Shown here: positions 1-10,613 of the stretch, piece by piece | Position numbering within the stretch: position 1 is the stretch's first letter | Layout of the letters: each line of letters opens with the position of its first letter | From: Diadema setosum | Taxonomy: Eukaryota > Echinodermata > Echinoidea > Diadematoida > Diadematidae | Length of the DNA: 64,000 bases | Direction: 5' to 3' | Assembly (NCBI RefSeq): GCF_964275005.1 | Contig: NC_092699.1 | Location: forward strand, 19,684,833 to 19,748,832 | Translations under genes and position numbers: made by a program | The notes under the pieces: model-generated | Database searches by the model: none | The model's input: only the letters and a program-made list of their open reading frames with translations | What the model was told of the DNA's origin: nothing

Positions 1-374
1 TGAATTGAATTTAATCGAATTGCATGTACGACCCTAACTTAACTTGGTCTAGTCCGGAAAATCTGTAGTTGATGTCTGTCATTTGGAAATTGTAACACCT
101 GCAGAAAATAGATTTGGTAAGATACACGTAAGATAAGCTCCCGTAGCACACAATGTGGGCAAAGAATGATCTACTAGTATTCATATCATGTTACGAGCCT
201 GTATATAATTATATGATAATTGTAGAACTTTCAATACATGTCATATTAGCATGCTGAAAATGGATTGTCGCTGTAAAACGGGCATTTTATCATTTTCAAG
301 ATGAATACAAGTGGGAAAAGAACTGTAAAGTCGTTTGATCTTATAGTTCTGACACGTTTGAATTTACCGCACAG
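1..374. other. Upstream intron of the SUSD2-like gene
   Basis: AT-rich sequence ahead of the first visible coding exon. No coding exon, RNA gene or repeat was recognised. It is probably intron, because the protein would still need its N-terminal signal peptide and NIDO-type region, which are not in this window. Confidence 0.5.
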
Positions 375-626
375 ATTTCCTGTCGATACATCCCCTCGCC
401 ATCCCCATGCTCGGAGGCACATCGGTTCTACTGGCTGGTCCTTGTCTTAATGCATCGCGTCATGACATCAAATGCAAATTTGACGGCGTCATTGTCGATG
501 GCGTTGTCCTGTCCAGGTCTCGTGCCATGTGTGTGACCCCTCCTCTATTCACTGCTGGCTTCATTGATGTCGGCATGTCGCTTGATGATGGCATGACCTA
601 TCCATATCTTGGCGGGATTACTGTCA
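375..626 (+). CDS. SUSD2: SUSD2-like exon a: E-set/IPT-like domain
   Basis: Follows an acceptor ...CACAG and ends before donor GTACGT. The peptide contains IPMLGGTSVLLAGPC, two further cysteines and CVTPPLF, then a DDGMTYPYLGG strand, as in the Ig-like E-set segment that precedes AMOP in Mesh/SUSD2. It ends with one spare base, which fits the next exon. Confidence 0.8.
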
Positions 627-1001
627 GTACGTTCGAACGTCTTTTGTCTTGGTCGATTTTCCGTGATTATATTCAACTTACGTTGTGATAGCTTGAGTTG
701 ATTGAAGCGTTGTTTTAAAATACACAATGTACAGACTTATGATGATAATTAAGAAAAGGTAAAACATACCTGCAGAGTACTTTTGTGCATGAATTAAAGC
801 GCAGGCCGGTTTTAATGATAATAACAATTTAATACCCTTCCCTGATCCTACTCCGCTTCACTCTCTCTCTTAAAGGTCCACATTTTGACCCCCCTCCCCC
901 ATAAAATCCCAGCTATACGGGCTGAGTAGCAGATTACAAAATAGTTCTTATTATTTCTATACCTCTCTGTGTACAAAATTCAAGTCATAAAAGATAACCA
1001 A

Positions 1002-1059
<58 letters not shown>

Positions 1060-3492
1060 GTTGACAATGGTGGATCGTTCGTCACACTGTATACCTACGT
1101 AAATCGAACTAAAGGACTTTTTGATTGTGTGAGCGAGGATGTACCGTAGTTAAAGTGAACCGGAGGGGTGACTTGTTGAGGCTTATGCCATGTAACGTCA
1201 AAAACATGAACGGCGGCGACCTGATTTGCGTGGAGTGAGCATATGTTATATACTCTCTAGATGAGAATAAAAAAGATAGCAAAATTATGGGCATACATAC
1301 TCCGATGGGATTCTAACTAAAGATCTCCAAATTGCCAGACATCTACTGGATTATACCAAACTCGAATCCCACCCGAGTTGGTATTTATGCACGATGTATG
1401 GGCATGGTTTTTATCATAACTATTATTCAAAACACTGAATAATCGTGTGTGTTTACGTCGATGAAGGACAACTCTGTCAGCCAGTTGCAAGACAATTTTC
1501 ATTTGTACTTCTATTCTGTTCAACAACTAAAACCTCCAGTTCAACGATCTTCTCAGTATCATTATCTATCAGAGGAAGTGATTTAAAAACGATATTATGA
1601 AGATACATGGCTTTTGATATTTCCGACACCCCTATAGTGCTAGTCATAGTATAGCTTTTAAAGTTGATTGCGGATTGAATTTGTTACAGCGCAGGTGTTA
1701 TTTCCGTGCCAACTTGTGTGTATACAGGAATGTCCCACGTGCTATTTGGTGTTAGTTTGCGGATGTGGGGAAGTGTTGTTCCGCCTGGTATTCCCGTGGT
1801 CTAATCTCTTATCATCACTTAAAGCTCGAACATATTATAAACATGTAGTTCCGATGAGAAATTACGCCAGGAATCTAAACGTATCTCAAAATCCAAACCT
1901 TCATCAAGATCTAAGTCAAAGAATTAAACGTTGTACTTATTGTTTCGGCTCAAAGCTTGAACAAATCTGAGTGAATCAAACAAGTATTGTTTTATTAATG
2001 ATGATTCTCTTTCAAGCATATTATGACCTACATAGCGAACACCTCATGTTGAAGAAAAGAAAAAAAAGCCCGCGTGGTCAATATTAGTATCAAAAAGTTG
2101 TAGATTAACCATCTGTTGGAAACAAAACTTAGACATTTTGCCTTCCTAATCATTTTTGTAAATTCCAAACCTTCATATATGTTTGACGTGTACAGAGGTC
2201 AAATGAGCTCTGCCTCACATTATAACCAATATTTGTACAGCGCCTTTTCTGTATACAGACTCAGAGCGCTTCATCAATTATAACAAAATGCAAGAAATCA
2301 GCAATATTTACTAAACAAAGTAAAAGAGAGAAAGAACAAACAAAACAAACAAACAAACAACGATTTTAAACTTGTCCTATTATGGGAACTTCAGAAACTC
2401 AAGTGGCTGTAAACCAATGGAGCTTGAAATGGTGACTATTAAAATTTAGCGAACATGAGTCCCCTCGTGTGTGAAGCCCAATTACAGCTCTGTGGTAATT
2501 CGCTCTCGTTATGTTTATCGCGAATACAGTGTATTCTTTTTTAAAGGAAGTATAGCAACACCTGTTTGCAATAATACTAGTACAATGTATTAAAGGAAAG
2601 GCATAGCGGGGTTCTGACAGAAATATACGCTTCGTGTATCTTATAGTGACAGCGAGTCTTTAATGTCCATTTCTGTATGAACAGTAATTATTAAGATTGC
2701 AAACACTTAAGAAATGGTTTTGCTCATAGGCCCCTTAATGAATCTTATTAATATGTGATTGATATTCAAAGGGGAACATGTCATCACACAATTTTCACTG
2801 AAAAAGTCATATTGATGCGTGAATATAATTATAAATGATGTAAAAATTCTAGTTACCATTTTGATCTCCTGTATAGCCGTATTAAAGGGATGCTATTATG
2901 TGACGTGTTGAACATAATATTTTTTTTTTTCATTATATCCTCTTTATCTTTGTAAAAGTGTGTGAAGTTTTCAGTCAGATGCTCAGGCTATGTGACTCTC
3001 AAGATAACAAAAAGCTTAGTGAATGATATTTGATTGGAGTGACCTGTATTCGTACTTTCAACCAAAATTTATGCATCATATAGCTTTTTCTTTCGTATTC
3101 AGCCCACGACATATTGTCACTGGTCCACGTATCGGATTGGAATTCTACACCCGGAAGTATAATGAACGTGACGTGGGCACCGGAAGCTTTAAGGGGAGTA
3201 GACACTGTCTCCATCGCTGTCTTTGAGTATTCTGAAGATATCGAGACTGGAAATGTATCATGGCATGGCATCCGTACTATTGCAACTGGTGTACCGAACA
3301 ATGCCACGCCATACGAATTTTCACTGGACCCAAGTAGTGTTAGAAAATCTGCCATTGTCGGGGCTGTTGGTATCGTCGAAAATAGCACATCACCGTTTCC
3401 TCGGTAAGAGCATTTTGATAATTGATGATGATGATGATGATGATAATAATAATAATGATAATGATAATAATAATAGTAATGATAATAATAAC

Positions 3493-3559
<67 letters not shown>

Positions 3560-6500
3560 TAATTATGTTAGTAATAACATTTTTGTCATCATAATCATCG
3601 TCGTCTATGACAAAAAAAAAAATGGACTTAAGTTCCCATGGAAGCCATCCCTCTGTGTTAGCATTGCTGTACAGAGGCCCTGCCATTACCTATACCAAAG
3701 CTCTGTCAAGTACCTACAGGTTAAGAGGGATACTGGCGGGGGGGGGGGGGGGGGGGGAACGATGTTCAAGAATGTACGCGGGACAGGGATCGAACGCATG
3801 ATCTTCAGTTTAGAGATTCAGATCCTAAGGAGATATCTAAATACAAACTTTCGGCATTATCTTTGGTACAGTACTGGTAAGGTGCTACAGGGAATTGTAT
3901 GTCAGTTATTACAATTTTGTTGATTTAATCTGTGTTCAATGCCAGCATCCCTTCCATTCCCTTTTGTTCCCCGTCTCTCTGTTTGTCTGGTCTTGATAAG
4001 ATTTCACATAGTTCCATGTGCATTAGTGTGTACGTACACTTGTGCTTAATCGAAGGAGTTTCAAACATATTCCATGACTTACATAATAATGAAGATAAAC
4101 GACACTCCCACTTATTGAACCAACGCTGCAGCACCGATCTGTGTGTGTTGGGGGGGGAGTTTTAGAGTGACTTGTGATGAACACTTCATGATATTGGTAA
4201 CGATACAAAGTAAATTTCGAGGATACTTTACTAACGGACAAATTTATGGTCATTTTAAGGCTTCTCAGACGTTCCATTTGGAGCAAGATTCACCCACTGA
4301 ACTGGCTGTCTCCCGTCAACCAAGATTTGTGGTGCCAGGAGTGGGCGAGTGAGCAGCAGGCCGCCCCTTTCTTTCTCGAAGGACGCCCTCCCTGTCCATG
4401 CGCGGAGAGGCAAGCTCGTCGTGACACAGGCGCGTTCACCACTTCCTTGGACTGCCGCGGTCAGCATGCAAACAGTGCAATGTGTACAATGCAGAGACAT
4501 ACGACTTTTTGTGTAACCACTAACACTCCCAGGTACTCTATTCATTATCATCACAATGAAATTATTTTCTCCAAACCCCCCGTTAGTCGAAGTTTCTTAT
4601 GATACCGCGGATACATAGTGGGAGAAAGGAATTAGGTGCTGATGTGATTTACCTTTCAATTCATTATATAAAAGGAAATTTACTTAAATCAGAGGTCCAG
4701 CATCTATAGATTGAATAAATGAATGATTAAAAAATGAGTGTCTTCAGTATGATAGATTTAACGCATCGTTCGCACTTTTTATAGGTGATACCATGAAGTA
4801 TTTTCTTCATTTATCATTATCACATAATAATTATGCTCATGATACGAATGATCTTTCCTCTCTCAACTTCTCCTGAAATGTTGATTTTCGCAAACACACA
4901 TTGATAATACGCATTTTTTAAAAATATTTTTCCAGCTCTCAAGGAGCAGGTCAAGAATGTTGCTACGACTACGGCGGAAATTTGGTAGACATAGACTCTG
5001 TTGGAGTCGGGATTTCCATCCGGTCCCATATTCGTGGGGTTTTCCCCTTCTGGTCGACGGGTCGCGTTCCGTTCCTTTCCCACTACATCGCGGATGTGAT
5101 GCCTTTCCTTCAGTGCTGTGGCTCGTCTGACGAGGTGCTGTCAGGCCACAGGGACCCGTGCAGACTATTTCACAGTGTGCGTCCAGCACAAACCTGCTAC
5201 GACTATGTTGCCCCTAATAAGATAGGTGAATATTTCATGACAACTATAATTTGTTCAGTAAGCGACGTCATGTTCTCCTTTAAAGATGAAAATGACAACC
5301 TCAAGAGCAAATTTTTGGATTGTAAGACGTGATAATTTTTTTAAATATAGATATCCAGGTACTGTATAGATACTGTTTGAAAATAAAATAGAAACGTGCT
5401 TAAACTAACAATGGTAGTGTGGATGTAATGGTCCAAGTAGTGGTCATGGTTTAGTGAAGCAGTGGCAGGAAAAACATGACATGAGTCCCAGTGTTGCACT
5501 TGAGATGCCCTCTTTTAATTACGTTATATTGCCCTCAGATCTAGTTTGACCAACGTACTCATATAAGATATTTTATTCAGTCAGGAATTCGAATAATAAT
5601 GTTTACGAGATGAGTAGCATGTGCATATTACTCCATAAGAGCTGTATTTACACTAAATGAAATCAGTCAATGTACAAATGAGGGCATGTCGGTACAACTG
5701 TCAATAGTCAGTGTTGGTTCCTTCTTTGGTTTGTGGATAACTCTTGTGTGGAAGAGCCTCGAAGATCCCTTTCCACATGACGGAGGAAATACCCGATAGA
5801 GTAGCCCGCAAGACACGCGTTGACAATGGTTGTATTTATACGAAATTAAAAAAAAAAAAGATAATATTCGGTGTATCTCGTTGCGGTTGTATCATGACAA
5901 ATTGATACTATACGCCCTTTATTGACATACCGATATATCCTCTCTCTCTTTCATGCAGCAAGTGCTTTTGGCGATCCACACTACAAGACGTTTGACGGGC
6001 TGAATTACACTTTCAATGGTTTCGGAGAGTTCACACTTGTCAATGGCAGTCACGGAGAGTTTGTGCTTCAAGCCAGGAGCGTACCAGTGAAAGGTGTGGC
6101 GATATTTTGTGACTCCTCCTCTCCTTCCCTCTTCCGCCCCCCCCCCCCCGCTCTCTTTATCTCTCTATCTTTTTCTCGATACACACATGCAGACACACTG
6201 TCATGATACCATTTACACCCATTTAAAGTGTGTTCATAAGAGACAAAGTATTGAAAAGAAAGTTTACAGCAATGATAGTGACAATGATAACACAATCATG
6301 GAAATGTTGTAGATATGGTTAATGATTTCACGTATGGACAGATTGAAATTATTAGTATAAATATGATAATCACAGAGGATTTTAACATTATGACTCTCTT
6401 TTTTTCTCTTTTTTTTAATCAGGGAGCCAGAGGGGCACTATTTTCACAGCCATGGCAATGACAGCTAGAGATAGCGATGTAATCCACGTGGAGGTCAACC

Positions 6501-9500
6501 CAAGACGAAGCCTGGATGTGTATTTCCGACGGGCAGGGAGAAAATTTGAAATGCTTGATTTCCAGGTGCTTAATGAATGGCGACTAAAAGGTATGTTGAA
6601 CGTGTGTAATCAAGAAAAATATTAGTACTGATATGATTGCTCTCACTTGCTTGACAGTAGAGGGGTGAAATGAACTGTATTTCAAATGCAAAGTCAGTTC
6701 CGTCAACTGATTGTTTCATACGAGTTTGTGCAATAAAGATGTTTGGTCAAATTTTGGGACGGTAAGTTGTGCACGTAACACAACTAGAAATAACAACCGC
6801 ATACGCACATGCACTGGCACACACACAGACATATCAACGCGGTAATACCAGGACAAGTGGTCCAACCATTTGTAACTACCTGCTGAACTTTTCTCTAAAG
6901 TGAGGGCATGGAAATCTCGACACCCCTATACCAAGGAGGACGAAGAATTTTAAACAGCATCCTAAAGTCGTCACTGGATGTATACAGTGTATGATCATTA
7001 TCATTCGCCCCATTTAGGTGTCACAGTACGTGCGAGTGACGATTTATCGACAGAAGGTTTGTTGGTGGTCTTCGATTCAAGTGGTATTAGTCTTGAATTT
7101 TCGGCTTTTGAGGGCTCCCTTGCAGTCATTGTCAAGTTACCAGCACATTTTCGAGGGACTACGCAGGGATTGCTGGGCACGTCGAATGACGACACAAGTG
7201 ATGACCTTCAAACTCCAAATGGAACTACCCTTCCGCTATCTTCATCACTGGAGAAAATATTCAGCGAATTTGGACAAACTTGTAAGTTTCAAAGAAATTG
7301 TTCAAGAATCGTTAGCTAATGTAGAGTAAACTTGTACAAACCTGATCTTAAAATGAATGAAGTAGGAGATTAAAGCAATACCTAGGCAGGGCTCTGAGTC
7401 CATGGAAAATCAATCAAGTCCATTAAGTCTATATGAAGGGTACTGGCAATAAACAATCAGAAGAGAGTTTCTATCTAAATTTATGTTTGGATAACAAAAT
7501 CAGCTATTTTAACAAATGAGTTGTATATATTTTATTTTGTCTTTTTGCAAACATCCGCACATGAGCACAGAAATTACGAATCAGGACAAATTACGAGTTG
7601 CAATGCGACATTCTACAGAATGATGGATATGTGCTTGAGAAAACTAGCTCATTAATTATCATGATGACAACAAAAAGTAGGATTGATCGAGGTTAAAACT
7701 TATGTTGGTAAAATCATGTTTTAAGAGGATTTATCATTCTTCCATTTATTTTACAAGCTGTCAATTTTCAAAAGTGCAAAACTACACCCCATGTTTGTTT
7801 GCTAACACCTGTTCTGTCCAGGGGAGGTTCTTCCGGGCATGTCACTCTTCTTCTACCGTACCGGGTTCAACCAATCGGCGTTCACATCTCAATCCTATCA
7901 GCCAGCTTTCACCGTGAACGACGTTCAACTGGAGGATAATAACGCTAGCAGTCTATGTGGACAAGACGCAATGTGCAGATTTGACTTGCAGGCCACCGGT
8001 AGCGAATTATTTGCACGCCATACTCTAGCTCTAGTTGGTCGATTCAAACACATCCAAGAAGATCTGGCACCAGGTGAGGGAGCATTGTGATGTGTACGGG
8101 ACATAATATGATGTGTCAACTGTCGAAATTATTTTACAGGGTACTCGTACGTACCTTGTAACATGATTTCCTGACATTTTCACAAACATATCCGAAGGGT
8201 CGCATTTTACTCCGATCACAGAACACAAGATGCTCTATAGGATGTTACATAATAAAATTGAAATTACTAGAAGAGTTGTATACTTTTATATTTGGTTCTA
8301 CGGAAAAAAAAAAACCTTAAGCGTTCCAATGTGTTTTATGCAAAATATTTTATATTATCTACCAGAAACAGAAAGAAATCATTACATTTTTGCCATTTTG
8401 TCAAAGTTGATGGATATGTATCAGAAAAAACAAAATTGAACAGGATTGTATAAGTATCCTTTAGACTCTTTGTAACTGCCTGATTATCTATACCATGTGT
8501 TATGTAACGTGACATGTATTCGTACCTGAATGTTTATATGTGAATATTTGGGGGGGGGGGGGTTGTGGAAAAAAGAAAGAAAAAGACGCTGAAGGAAGAT
8601 TCATTACTTTAAAAAACATCAACTAATAATAATTTAGTTTCCTTTATCCAGGACCCTGCCATTATACAAGGCATATTACCCTATTATCGTCACCTTAGGA
8701 ACCGAATCATACACCTTGGTTGAGAGGGGCATGGTGGGTAAACAGTCTTGTCCAAGAATGGAGGCACTTGACAGGGATTCAAACTCGGGACCTTCAACTG
8801 AACGTCAAGGGCTAGTCTATGCCCCCTTATTAACATTGATTAGGGGGTTACAATAACAATATGAATTTTTACTTTGCTAATTTCTATAATTATCATTTAT
8901 AGATAAAAAGTAAAATTTGCGTCAGCCATAAGCAGATCACATCCCACACTGCATGGCGCAAATTCTGTTTACGAGATATCGTATAGTTTGTGTAGCACAA
9001 GTGAGTACTACATCACTCAATAATGGATGAACACACGTTTGCCATTTTACAACTCAGGAGCAGTAGAATGAAGTAAGGAAAAAAAAGAAAGAAAGAAATA
9101 ATGATGTTGCTGACATGTAGATTAATTGCCTTGCATGACTTCCTTGTAATGTAGCATTATTGTTCCCCACAGTTACGTGTGGTGAGTTGACTTCTAACCC
9201 GGCGAACGGACAAGTGATAGTACGCGGGAATTCATCTGGAGACGTGGCTTACTTTACGTGTGATGAGTGCTTCGAGTTACGCGGATCTCAAGCTATACGA
9301 TGCCACGCCAGTGGGAGATGGTCAGCTCTGCCGCCATCTTGTGAACCAAGTAAGATCTACGTTGATTTTGTAATATATCATGGACATGAACACAGCAGCT
9401 TGGAAGCAATGTAATCAGCCAGCAATTTGATTATTCCTCTGCTGGTCCGCAAATCAGTCCTGAAAACTTTACTGACAACTTTATAAGTCAACTATTAAAA

Positions 9501-10564
9501 TAGGGTACATGAATTGAATTTATGAAACCGTAAACACGTTTTCATCCAGAATTGTTAATGAAGTTGATTTTCTCCGATTGTAATTGTATGTCAAGCTGTC
9601 AAGGATTTGCACAGGACTAATTCACTCATTCAGTAACTTCAACATAGTAGTCATGGAGAAACGCGAGTAATATCAATATGATATGTTCAATTTCAACCTT
9701 TGCTAAGACAGTCTGCACACAGTGACGCAACTGTATTAGTAACGCGAGTTTGAAGCTGATGATCAACCGAACAAAGGACATGGCCAATATGACATACATT
9801 TGAAATTCTCCTTCCTAAACAGTCGGGGACCGATGCCCAGAACCCCACGTTCCTGCCAACGGAAATATAACCCTTGTAAGAACATGCCTGGAAACTCAAG
9901 TCGTATTCTCGTGTTACGAGGGCTTTCGTCTCATGGGCTCGTCTACGATATCTTGTCTCGCGAACGGCCAATGGAGCGCGCCTTGTCCGAAGTGTCACTT
10001 GGATAAACCCTCTTTAGATCAAGTTGTCAAGCAAGCAGGTAAGAATTGCCTATTGGCATGACAGAGCAATCATAGATTTAAAGTATTAAAAAACAAGGAC
10101 ACCAAAGTGACAAAAGATTTTTTTTTTTTGCTTTTGTTTTATTCAACGATGATTATTAGATATTGATATAGATATATAAATATAGGTATAACATGATATC
10201 ATAATAGTTTGTTAGTTAGTCCGACCAGCCTAAAATACTACACTTGGATCACTCTTCGCCTACGAGTTACTATAGTGTACAGCCCTTTAGCACTCATTAA
10301 CAACTGAGTGGGGGCGCTGTGGCATAGTGGATAAGACTCCCGACTCCCGATCGAAGGACCCGAGGTCGAATCCCGCCCAGTGCTTACGTCCTTGGACAAG
10401 ATGATTTAACCCACTGTGTCCCTCTCGACCCAGGTGTATAAATGGGTACCTGGCAACGCTAGGGTAATAATAATAGCAGGGCCCTCTGGTAGAGCAGTGG
10501 CAACACTGAAGAGGATACCCTGGGTAATAAGACCTTATTATTATCATTGCTATTATTATTATTA

Positions 10565-10613
<49 letters not shown>

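Larger units (their letters stand above)
627..3102. other. Intron of the SUSD2-like gene
   Basis: Contains an (AC)n microsatellite at 1003-1058 and a short LINE 3'-end-like piece near 2215-2285. No other coding signal was seen. Confidence 0.6.

Noticed and set aside
3389..3686. Poly-Asn/poly-Leu reading frames on both strands
   Set aside because: Pure translations of the AAT/GAT microsatellite.
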